Part shown: positions 7,001 to 12,608 of the stretch, one piece after another
Position numbering within the stretch: the first letter of the stretch is position 1
Layout of the letters: each line of letters begins with the position of its first letter
Origin: Hypholoma sublateritium FD-334 SS-4
Taxonomy: Eukaryota; Basidiomycota; Agaricomycetes; Agaricales; Strophariaceae
DNA length: 12,609 nt
Direction: 5' to 3'
Assembly: GCA_000827495.1 (NCBI GenBank)
Contig: KN817716.1
Coordinates: 32,946-45,554, forward strand
Position numbers and translations under genes: made by a program
The notes under the pieces: generated by a model
Told to the model about the DNA's origin: nothing
The model's input: only the letters and a program-made list of their open reading frames with translations
The model's database searches: none

Positions 7001-9278
7001 CGAAATACAGGAGCAAGATCAACCGGATAGCTGGGCAGCAACGCTGGACGAAACGACTGTTCACGTCGAAAGAGTCATTGCTTACTGGAGCCGAACTCTC
7101 AAATCAGCGGAACGAAACTATAGCACTACAGAACGTGAAGCTTTGGGCGCCAAAGAAGCCTTAGTTAAGTTTCAACCCTTTATCGAAGGCGAAAGAATTA
7201 TATTGGTAACGGACCACGCCGCTCTGCAATGGGCTCGAGCATATGAGAATGCGAATCGGCGTCTTGCGGCGTGGGGGGCGGTATTTGCAGCCTATCCAGG
7301 CTTGCGAATAGTACATAGGCCCGGACGAGTACATTCAAACGTGGACCCACTCTCGAGATTACCGAGAATTCTGCCGCACAATTCGCCGACGAGGGATGAT
7401 CTTCATGCTATAGTTCAGGAGGAATCAAAGAGAACGGTCGCGCAAGAAGCGGAGGATAAATCTTCATACGCGCCAGCCCCAAGAGCAGCCTTTTCAGCAG
7501 AATGGTGGGACGATATGATCGACAAAGAAGCGTTAACCATTATGACAAGGAAACAACGACGTGAAAAGGAGTCAGCTCACTCCTTGGAGCAAGCTACGAT
7601 GAAGGAAACTCCGCCGAGCGGGAACGAAAGCGTAAACCCAGTAGCGGATTTACCCTTTACAGCAGACGATCATTGGACGTACCCTGTCGAGTTCGACAAG
7701 CCTCTGGATACTCCAGAAGAAAATTGGGAGAAGAAAGCACACCTGTTGATAGGACTCAGCGACGAACTCATTACTAAATTCGCGCAGGGCTACTCCAAGG
7801 ACCCGTTCTTCAAGAATAAATGTGCGGACGAGATACCCAGTCCTCAAACGCCTATCACTCCCTCACATTTCCGGAAATCTAAAGAAGGGCTCATATATTT
7901 CATGGACGCGGATTGGTCGTCGAGACTTTGTGTGCCGAAGGATATGATCAATTTCGCCTTGAAATGGATTCATGATGAAGCTTCGGAAAGCGCTCATGCT
8001 GGGTACACGAGATTTCGCTCTCGATTGCTAGAACTATTCTACTGGCCGACAATGATCCAAGATGCTAAGGAATTTTGTGAGAGCTGCGACATTTGTCAAA
8101 AAATCAAGAGCGATCACTTGAAGAAAACGGGAGCTTTGCGACCTGCTCATATACCGTCGCGTCCGTTCTCAACAGTATCCCTGGATCTAATCACTGGACT
8201 ACCGCAGTCAGGGGAAGAAAAATTCACAGCAGTTCTAGTCATAGTCGATAAACTTACGAAGTTCGCCATCATCATACCCACTTATAATGAACTCAACCGG
8301 GAAGGTTTCGCTAAGCTCTTCGTGGAGCGAGTAGCCAACGTATTCGGGTTACCCAATCGTATCATAGCCGACAGAGATAAGAGATGGGCCACGGACTTCT
8401 GGCGTTCTGTAACGGCGAGCTACGGTTGCACCATGGCTCTATCCTCTTCCCATCACCCGCAGACCGATGGTCAAACTGAAGTGCTGAACGCTACTATTGA
8501 GCAGATGCTGAGAGCTTATGTAGCGAAGGATCGTCATTCATGGGCTCGGTGGTTGAGTGTCCTGGCATACGCGTACAATTCCGCCATACACTCGTCCACT
8601 TCGCACTCTCCTAATCTCTTGCTGCTCGGTTACAACCCGCGCTTAACCTCGAACTCCATCACTGAAGAGTTGGATCCATCGGCGCGCCCGTTCCTGCCAT
8701 CGCAGAGCGCTGAAGAATTCCTTAAGATAGTCGAAGAAAGGCGTAGGATAGCCAGAGATTCTCTGGTTCTAGCTCAAGAAAAACAAGCTAAGGCGTACAA
8801 CGAGAAGCGAAGAGTAGGCGAACGAATAGAAGTCGGCGACCAAGTGCTTATCAACCCTCATACGCTCAAATTAGTAGAGACAGAAGGTACAGGCAAGAAA
8901 CTTGTTCAGCGAACCATAGGCCCTTTCGAAGTCCTCGAGAAAATTAACCCGGTGGTGTACCACGTCCGGCTACCTGACACCTACCCCATGCACCCAGTCT
9001 TTAATATAGCCCATCTGAAGAAATACCGTCCTTCACCGCCCAGATTCGGAGAGAGAGCGACATTACCTTCAACAAGGGATTTCTTAGCTTCTCAAGAGTA
9101 CGAAGTGGAAGCTATCATAGGGCACCGGCTTTTAGGCAGGAAAACTGGAAATCGTAGACAATTCCTCGTCAGGTGGGCTGGTTACGGGCCAGCGGACGAC
9201 TCGTGGATCTCAGAATACGACCTCAGGAATGCCCCGGAAGTTAAACGAGAGTACCTACGTCTCCACAATCTCGGTTAG
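4089..9278 (+). CDS. pol: Pol polyprotein: zinc knuckle, protease, RT, RNase H, integrase, chromodomain
   Basis: Pol copies the RNA into DNA and integrates it. The frame is open for 1729 codons from the base after the gag TGA to TAG 9276-9278. The first in-frame ATG is 4239 and a GTG is at 4182, so translation may come from readthrough or from an internal start. Domains in order are a CCHC zinc knuckle (4326-4367) and an aspartic protease (DSGA at 4884). A beta-rich linker follows, then reverse transcriptase (catalytic Asp codons 6219, 6411 and 6414 in FDA and YIDD). RNase H comes next (Asp 6852, Glu 7137, Asp 7212), then integrase (HHCC 7971-8096; D 8184, D 8370, E 8478; GPF 8919). A chromodomain ends the protein (9099-9260). 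All catalytic residues checked are intact. Twenty ambiguous bases fall inside it, 14 between the knuckle and protease and 6 in the N-terminal RT. No frameshift was seen. Confidence 0.95.
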   Translation, partial: RSFRRRRDANLAESGEVEEFSESTDSGEDREVLFTTKKARGDSKKSLKKRMEWPHGKSINGYEFRRDDLVESARPPKGNCYICTSPKHVFRDCPHHGRFSLLREANLIELDVDPAEEDAANQEYXASLQQSNSSSAYESVXSTSEEXRIALEVETXVHGPXTXTETXPXRNRNERRRLAFEAHKNEETKNKLTQVTRRMKRHNYSSXXKXNMXDXESKSERDDAPIIXAVKGRSLPEGLGSLGTKSLRIFTKILGINREAIETRLDSGADITLMSEECYNSVEGLPKIRDGMRMKLYHLTGGAKVLGYVRTVIFANATDGTIVSFELEAYVVRGMRVPLLLGEDFQSTYEIGIICHASGRTEVKVGNRDPRTIEASSAPGVELGFEIRQAFISQSFVCAKAVRRAKARNSTEERGYPVVAAQDVIISKGAVHNVKVKADFGTKKEWLVEKFIIGMDTPDVLATPAMWINSDHPFLPIANPSSRAWCIRAGDVVGYLIDEEVLDRPDNAMRERMAAAADVIRSVITGTLREQDLADASPAPDHTEEDRFEEDEQWGPKTTAMSSEETNEDVSQLVNLGPDIPDNVKSRLEDVLKKNERAFGVNGRLGQVDAKVAIPLKPGVQPISLPMYGSSPAKREVVDQQVKAWFEAGVIEPSVSPWGFPVVVVYRNGKPRLVIDYRKLNAQTISXEFXXPRQXEIIQAXSGSXVLSSFDALAGFTQLEMADEEKEKTAFRCHLGLWQFKRMPFGLRNGPSIFQRIMQNVLSPFLWIFALVYIDDIVVYSKNWEDHLIHLDKVLGAIAKAGITLSPAKCFVGYSSILLLGQKVSRLGLSTHAEKVAAIMELARPRSVADLQKFLGMVVYFSQYIPSYSFIAAPLFALLRKGVRWHWDQEQEVAWRRAKEALAAAPVLGHPVLGAPYRLYTDASDIAIGASLQQVQTIMVGDLKDTPMYERLRRAWEAGGPVPSLYPTLLHEIQEQDQPDSWAATLDETTVHVERVIAYWSRTLKSAERNYSTTEREALGAKEALVKFQPFIEGERIILVTDHAALQWARAYENANRRLAAWGAVFAAYPGLRIVHRPGRVHSNVDPLSRLPRILPHNSPTRDDLHAIVQEESKRTVAQEAEDKSSYAPAPRAAFSAEWWDDMIDKEALTIMTRKQRREKESAHSLEQATMKETPPSGNESVNPVADLPFTADDHWTYPVEFDKPLDTPEENWEKKAHLLIGLSDELITKFAQGYSKDPFFKNKCADEIPSPQTPITPSHFRKSKEGLIYFMDADWSSRLCVPKDMINFALKWIHDEASESAHAGYTRFRSRLLELFYWPTMIQDAKEFCESCDICQKIKSDHLKKTGALRPAHIPSRPFSTVSLDLITGLPQSGEEKFTAVLVIVDKLTKFAIIIPTYNELNREGFAKLFVERVANVFGLPNRIIADRDKRWATDFWRSVTASYGCTMALSSSHHPQTDGQTEVLNATIEQMLRAYVAKDRHSWARWLSVLAYAYNSAIHSSTSHSPNLLLLGYNPRLTSNSITEELDPSARPFLPSQSAEEFLKIVEERRRIARDSLVLAQEKQAKAYNEKRRVGERIEVGDQVLINPHTLKLVETEGTGKKLVQRTIGPFEVLEKINPVVYHVRLPDTYPMHPVFNIAHLKKYRPSPPRFGERATLPSTRDFLASQEYEVEAIIGHRLLGRKTGNRRQFLVRWAGYGPADDSWISEYDLRNAPEVKREYLRLHNLG
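4326..4367 (+). other. CCHC zinc knuckle (nucleocapsid-type)
   Basis: The spacing is C-X2-C-X4-H-X4-C with codons for Cys at 4326, Cys at 4335, His at 4350 and Cys at 4365. This is the retroviral nucleocapsid pattern that binds genomic RNA. It is preceded by a Lys/Arg-rich stretch (about 4191-4240). Because it lies after the gag TGA, the short Gag product lacks a knuckle and only a Gag-Pol product, or a separately started Pol, would carry it. That is odd, since nucleocapsid is normally needed in every Gag molecule. Confidence 0.93.
4815..5160 (+). other. Aspartic protease domain of Pol
   Basis: The active-site triad is in L-D-S-G-A-D (Asp codon 4884) after a beta strand of the type I-E-T-R. 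The second conserved region is V-P-L-L-L-G-E-D-F (about 5097-5123), matching the hydrophobic-hydrophobic-G motif of retropepsins. The domain is about 110 residues, the usual size, and should work as a dimer to cut Gag and Gag-Pol. Its borders are estimated from these motifs. Confidence 0.9.
5160..5800 (+). other. Protease to RT connector with a beta-rich segment
   Basis: About 210 residues separate the protease from RT. The middle (about 5335-5590) alternates hydrophobic strands and ends in A-W-C-I-R-A-G-D-V-V-G-Y, preceded by a segment containing I-A-N-P-S-S-R. Ty3 elements often carry a similar 'I..G....V.V ... V.N.T...V.I..G..V.' segment here. I read this as that connector, and a trimeric dUTPase-like beta fold is only a guess. 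The last part (about 5690-5800) is acidic and probably disordered. Confidence 0.55.
5860..6660 (+). other. Reverse transcriptase domain of Pol
   Basis: RT makes the cDNA from the genomic RNA. Recognisable are W-G-F-P-V-V-V-V (about 6060-6083), K-P-R-L-V-I-D-Y-R-K-L-N (about 6096-6131), motif A S-S-F-D-A-L-A-G-F-T-Q-L (Asp codon 6219), M-P-F-G-L-R-N-G-P-S-I-F-Q (about 6315-6353) and Y-I-D-D (6405-6416). All three catalytic aspartates are present. Six single ambiguous bases (6147-6203) lie between the K-L-N motif and motif A, four of them in third codon positions. The F-D-A-L-A-G-F form of motif A is the one I associate with basidiomycete elements. Confidence 0.95.
6840..7370 (+). other. RNase H domain with an internal insertion of about 60 residues
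   Basis: RNase H removes the RNA strand of the hybrid. Its acidic residues are in Y-T-D-A-S-D (Asp codon 6852), E-R-E-A-L-G (Glu codon 7137) and V-T-D-H-A-A-L-Q-W (Asp codon 7212), and it ends with H-R-P-G-R-V-H-S-N-V-D-P-L-S-R. In ordinary Ty3 elements the first strand pair runs almost directly into the Y-W-S-R-T-L segment. Here about 60 residues (about 6900-7075), rich in acidic residues, Trp and Pro, are inserted. The insert seems to be a mark of a basidiomycete clade, recalled and not searched. It does not disturb the catalytic residues. Confidence 0.9.
7860..9060 (+). other. Integrase: HHCC, DD35E core and GPF module
   Basis: The integrase joins the cDNA to host DNA. The zinc domain is H-X7-H-X29-C-X2-C (codons 7971, 7995, 8085, 8094). 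The catalytic core has Asp 8184 in S-L-D-L-I-T-G-L-P, Asp 8370 in I-I-A-D-R-D-K-R-W, and Glu 8478 in D-G-Q-T-E. Exactly 35 residues lie between the last two, the DD35E spacing. The GPF module starts at 8919 (I-G-P-F-E-V) and ends in the H-P-V-F-N-I-A-H-L-K-K-Y segment. All three parts are complete. Confidence 0.95.
9090..9275 (+). other. C-terminal chromodomain of integrase
   Basis: The segment begins Y-E-V-E-A-I-I (Tyr codon 9099), continues with F-L-V-R-W-A-G-Y (Trp codon 9174) and D-S-W-I-S-E-Y-D-L (Trp codon 9204), and ends in a helix before the TAG. Tyr and two Trp are in the positions where chromodomains form the aromatic cage for methylated lysine. In chromoviruses such as MAGGY this domain binds H3K9-methylated chromatin and directs insertion there. 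That this copy binds H3K9me is inferred from the conserved cage. Confidence 0.9.
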
Positions 9279-9574
9279 CGGTCCCACTCTCCATATCTAC
9301 TTCAACCAGGACTCGCGTCTGACGATAAATTATGAATCATTTATTGTGATAATTAATTTATGAGCCTTCATGCAAAAGAAGTGGGAAACGATCCTCTACG
9401 ATAAGCGGACTCTGAATTAGCGAACACGTGACGGTTGAATTTGAGAAATGAAAAGTTGCAAGTNGCTCCTTCTTCCTGATCCGATTGTCTATCTGCCTCC
9501 GTAGGCGTTAGATATCGAACTCGAGAACTGCTCAGCGTACCATCTAGCTGCTGTCACCGGCGCCAGAACGTGCA
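9279..9574 (+). other. Spacer between pol and the third ORF, with an AT-rich inverted repeat
   Basis: No gene is visible in these 296 bases. About 9325-9361 is sharply AT-rich against the balanced surroundings and contains ATAAATT (9325-9331) pairing with AATTTAT (9355-9361), plus an inner pair ATCA (9336-9339) and TGAT (9347-9350). It could be a polyadenylation or termination region for a gag-pol transcript, or an internal promoter for the third ORF. Nothing in the sequence decides. A pyrimidine-containing run followed by CAG at 9563-9565, ten bases before the ATG, could be a splice acceptor. One ambiguous base is at 9464. Confidence 0.5.
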
Positions 9575-12262
9575 ATGAACATATCTCACCGAGCTTGCTA
9601 CTTTGCCTTACCCAGGTATTATTCCACTGCGGGATATGCCGCCCTGCCCGCCATCCTCGCCGTCATGTTCTACTTCCTACCGAAGTTCGAAATCAGATCA
9701 TCCCGCTTCACCTGGGTCGACTATCGATTGTTCGAAGTCTGGTCTCCGAACTCTATTTCAAGACCGTTCTACCCTGGTGTGCAAGACCCCGATCATGCGG
9801 CCAGGCTGCTGGAAGACAAGATTATCCGTTGCGATGGACACGCTGGTCGATTCGACCCTACGGTATCTCCACAGCATTACAATGACGAAGCCCCTTGGCT
9901 CGGATATATCAAGCTATTCCCTGATCGCGACATACCGGAATTCAACCTAGCCACTTTAGTTTGGCGCCTGTTCTCCGTACGCGGTCCCAGAGGACGAGTA
10001 GAGCAAGAATACTTGTCAGCTATGCGAGAACGGTATCACATGGTTAGCGCCACGATGGAGTCCCTTTCCCGTATGCAGACGATACACCGATCGTGGTGGA
10101 ATAATCGACCTTCGTGTGACACGATAGCATTGGAAGAACTTACGACTGAAATTTCCTTTGGACTAGTGGTACAAATGATGAATCGCGCGCAGAAAAGCGT
10201 CAAGCTAGTGGACGCGTGGAATCGAATGGCGGCCGCTCTCCTACATGACTACGACCACCCGAACGAGCTCGCGAATGATAAAGTGGATAGAGCGGATAGT
10301 TCGCTAATAGGAGTTTGGTTAAATGGCACCACCAAATCTGAAGGGTATCGATTATTGCGTCATCGAGTCCCGTGTTATATTCTTAGCGAAGTCTCCACGG
10401 ATGAAGACAGGAAACGCTCGCAGCAAGGCTGTATCTACTACGGATTCTTGGAAAACTCCCTTGCTTCCTCGCTGAGCGCCGAATTCAACCCGTACGACAG
10501 AGCTGCTAAAATCTCGGGCGTAACACTGCTGGACACGAAGGAAGATTTTGGTATAGCCGAAAATGTTCCCGAATATCAGTCGCAAGATTATGTTCGCACT
10601 TCGCCTACGGTACAAGCCGCCGGAGAACGAGAAGATACTGTTCGTAACCCAGTAATGCCCGCCCCCGCTGCAACCACGTCGTCGGAAATCCTCCCTCCTA
10701 AAATCATGACTCCGGGCCCTGGAAGTTGGACTCACTGGCTCGAGACAACGCTGGACAATCACGTCACCCCATGCTTCGAACAAGTTAGCGCGCGACGAGC
10801 TCGAGATGTCGACGGCATCCAATACTACGATCGCGAACGACGTAGATTCTTATTCTTCGACGAAGAACCATTGATACCCGAACATTACCGAGCGGATCCG
10901 CGCGTCTGGGGCCTGCCAGTTCCAATCAAGCACTTCGTACAAACGGTCAATCATAAGAATACGGAACCTTGTCCCTTGTCTCTATGGATGTATCCTACGG
11001 AGAGGCCGGAACCTGGAGATGCGGGTAGAGAGTATCAAGAGCTAGTTGTGGAGCGAAGAAAGGAGGACAAAGGAAAGGCTGTAGCTCGAGTGGAGTCGCG
11101 AGGAAGAACGAGGAGCCCGATTAGTATTCGCGCGCGATCCCCGCCTGTTCGAGAAAACGAGAACTACTACTCACGCCCTCGATCCCCTTCACGTTCGCCT
11201 CAAGCCGGACCTTCTGGATCGAACTACTATACGGAGAGCTCCCGTCGTCTCTATGACCATTGGAGCCCGGAACCAGGACGGCGAAGACAGAACTATCGAT
11301 CCCCTTCTCCCTACCGAGGACGTAAACGTCGACGTAGCTTCAGCCGGGAACCTACGGAGCGTACCAGTGTTCCCAGAAAGAAGGCGGACAGTCGTCAACG
11401 TCGTTCGAGGACCCCTGAAATGCGAGACCATAGCCCGTATCGAAGAAGTCCCTCGCTGGAAAGCTATCGCTCGCTTCGCTCTCTGTCCCCCGCCATATCG
11501 TATATTTCGCAACGTTCTGTTTCCTCGTCCACTTCTATGGTCGTAGCGCCCATGGATAACTCTACCGCGCCAGTTGAACAAGTCAGCCCGATGATCGTCG
11601 ACGACAACTCCACCTCCTCTGCTATTGCTGTCATGTCGACTTTTCCAGCTCATGATTCCGTGGCCCTAAACTCCTTGCAGAATATGTTTCCCGCGGCAAC
11701 GACGGCCCCAGTCCCGATAATAGAGAATTTAGACGATAGGGTCAAAAGTCGCTACTTGATGATATGGAATTTACCGGTGTATTATGTCTGGCAAAATGTC
11801 GTCGACTGGACCACGGCTGTTCTACAGCGCATCGGGAACCCTCACTTGGTCCGTATGGTGCGAACAAACGAATCTGGATTCCAGATCTTTTGGCTGAGGT
11901 TTCAGACGGTCGAAGGCGCGCAACGATTCCGCGGAGTAGTACATGGACATCGACTGCGACTGGACAACACGCGAGTAAACTGTGACTTCATTCATCTCAA
12001 CGAATATAATGGAGCCAATGGTCGCTCCTCGGATTACTGGTCTCTGGATGACGGACTGTCTCACAATCGCCTGGTCACGGCTGCTGAATTCTCTGACGAA
12101 TATACCCGGCCCATGGATGCAGCCCCCTCTTTGCTCTCACATCTTACCCTGGCTCTTGACGCTCCGCCCGAAGTACCCCTCATCGCTCGCTTGTCGAAAA
12201 GCGGCAGACGCCGCAAGAATTACAACGCACGTCTAGCAGCTGCCGACGGGGGGGCTCTGTGA
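9575..12262 (+). CDS. Third ORF: 895-residue protein with RS-rich region and RRM-like domain
   Basis: I do not recognise this family. The ATG at 9575 has G at -3 and follows an in-frame TAG at 9545, and the frame then stays open for 895 codons. Residues about 15-36 are hydrophobic. Residues about 45-270 form an ordered-looking, Trp- and Tyr-rich region of unknown fold, and a second ordered segment is at about 385-475. Residues about 505-655 (11086-11540) are packed with RS, SP and RR dipeptides, as in SR splicing factors. Residues about 723-809 (11741-12000) fit the beta-alpha-beta-beta-alpha-beta order of an RRM, with L-M-I-W-N-L-P as RNP2-like and G-F-Q-I-F-W-L-R-F as RNP1-like. A nuclear RNA-binding protein for splicing, export or packaging is inferred. 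It sits in the env position but lacks a signal peptide plus C-terminal anchor layout. Its TGA (12260-12262) lies inside the 3' LTR. Confidence 0.85.
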   Translation: MNISHRACYFALPRYYSTAGYAALPAILAVMFYFLPKFEIRSSRFTWVDYRLFEVWSPNSISRPFYPGVQDPDHAARLLEDKIIRCDGHAGRFDPTVSPQHYNDEAPWLGYIKLFPDRDIPEFNLATLVWRLFSVRGPRGRVEQEYLSAMRERYHMVSATMESLSRMQTIHRSWWNNRPSCDTIALEELTTEISFGLVVQMMNRAQKSVKLVDAWNRMAAALLHDYDHPNELANDKVDRADSSLIGVWLNGTTKSEGYRLLRHRVPCYILSEVSTDEDRKRSQQGCIYYGFLENSLASSLSAEFNPYDRAAKISGVTLLDTKEDFGIAENVPEYQSQDYVRTSPTVQAAGEREDTVRNPVMPAPAATTSSEILPPKIMTPGPGSWTHWLETTLDNHVTPCFEQVSARRARDVDGIQYYDRERRRFLFFDEEPLIPEHYRADPRVWGLPVPIKHFVQTVNHKNTEPCPLSLWMYPTERPEPGDAGREYQELVVERRKEDKGKAVARVESRGRTRSPISIRARSPPVRENENYYSRPRSPSRSPQAGPSGSNYYTESSRRLYDHWSPEPGRRRQNYRSPSPYRGRKRRRSFSREPTERTSVPRKKADSRQRRSRTPEMRDHSPYRRSPSLESYRSLRSLSPAISYISQRSVSSSTSMVVAPMDNSTAPVEQVSPMIVDDNSTSSAIAVMSTFPAHDSVALNSLQNMFPAATTAPVPIIENLDDRVKSRYLMIWNLPVYYVWQNVVDWTTAVLQRIGNPHLVRMVRTNESGFQIFWLRFQTVEGAQRFRGVVHGHRLRLDNTRVNCDFIHLNEYNGANGRSSDYWSLDDGLSHNRLVTAAEFSDEYTRPMDAAPSLLSHLTLALDAPPEVPLIARLSKSGRRRKNYNARLAAADGGAL
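11086..11540 (+). other. RS-rich (SR-protein-like) segment of the third ORF
   Basis: About 150 residues contain many RS, SR, RSP and SPS units, for example R-S-P-S-R-S-P, together with K/R clusters such as G-R-K-R-R-R-S. Such segments in host SR proteins are phosphorylated by SRPK and Clk-type kinases, and non-classical transportins of the TNPO3 type import them. The K-R-R-R cluster could also serve as a classical nuclear localisation signal. Phosphorylation and import here are inference from composition. Confidence 0.8.
11741..12000 (+). other. RRM-like domain of the third ORF
   Basis: The predicted order is strand (R-Y-L-M-I-W-N-L-P), helix (V-W-Q-N-V-V-D-W-T-T-A-V-L), strand (L-V-R-M-V-R-T), strand (F-Q-I-F-W-L-R-F), helix (V-E-G-A-Q-R-F-R-G-V-V) and a last strand (T-R-V-N-C-D-F-I). 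This matches RRM topology and usual length, about 85 residues. The RNP1 aromatic positions are only partly conserved, so RNA binding could be weak or use another face. The assignment was made by eye. Confidence 0.6.
12248..12254 (+). other. Polypurine tract candidate (plus-strand primer)
   Basis: A G7 run, preceded by GAC, ends three bases before the TG that opens the 3' LTR. This is where RNase H would leave the primer for plus-strand synthesis. The tract is short and the intervening CTC is unusual, since most tracts abut the LTR directly. It is also coding, giving Asp-Gly-Gly-Ala-Leu at the end of the third ORF. Confidence 0.55.
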
Positions 12263-12608
12263 CGAAGGGTACATACTTATTTCATCGGCAACTCTTGATC
12301 GCTGCATTGAGCTCGCGTCGCGTGATCTGATTACTAATACGTAGATATATTCGTCGAGCTCATACATTTTGTACTTAGCTTTTAACACTTGATTTCTTGT
12401 CCGTCGCCCCGCTCCGTACACATGAGAACCCCCCCGTTCTAATCACTAAGGCTGGGCATCCATTTGCTGCCCCCCGATCGAGGGAGACACGGTCTCTACC
12501 TAGAGTTACAGGGTACTTAGACAGGAGGTCGACGCCTTGAGCGCTCCCTCCTACGAATTCCGTGGCTACTCAGCCCCTCCCGAGGTCCTTTACCCACGCG
12601 GCGTCACA
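12258..12608 (+). repeat. 3' LTR (complete, 351 bases)
   Basis: It starts TGTGACG (12258-12264) and ends CGTCACA (12602-12608), a perfect 7-base inverted terminal repeat with canonical TG and CA. From 12307 on it is identical to 1-302. The start is supported by the adjacent G-rich tract; placing it at 12307, where the visible repeat begins, would leave no polypurine tract next to it. The last window base, 12609, matches base 303, the base after the 5' LTR. That fits a circular assembly rather than flanking host DNA. The stop codon of the third ORF (12260-12262) lies within its first five bases. Confidence 0.88.

Noticed and set aside
8370..8390. Unusual A-D-R-D-K-R form of the integrase second Asp motif
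   Set aside because: Variants with D-R-D are common in Ty3 integrases and the DD35E spacing is exact.
9613..9660. Intron donor at CAG-GTATTA near the start of the third ORF
   Set aside because: The frame is open without splicing and no clear branch point and acceptor pair follows nearby.
9575..9690. Envelope protein suggested by the hydrophobic N-terminal stretch and the env position
   Set aside because: There is only one hydrophobic segment, no second anchor near the C-terminus and no Env cysteine pattern. The rest looks like a nuclear RNA-binding protein.
9595..9950. Two other open plus frames overlapping the start of the third ORF
   Set aside because: They begin with non-ATG codons, have skewed composition and close early, while the third-ORF frame stays open for 895 codons.
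10352..11653. Antisense ORFs of 154-156 codons opposite the third ORF
   Set aside because: They have no recognisable domain and their Arg/Ser-rich composition mirrors the sense RS region; they are shadows.
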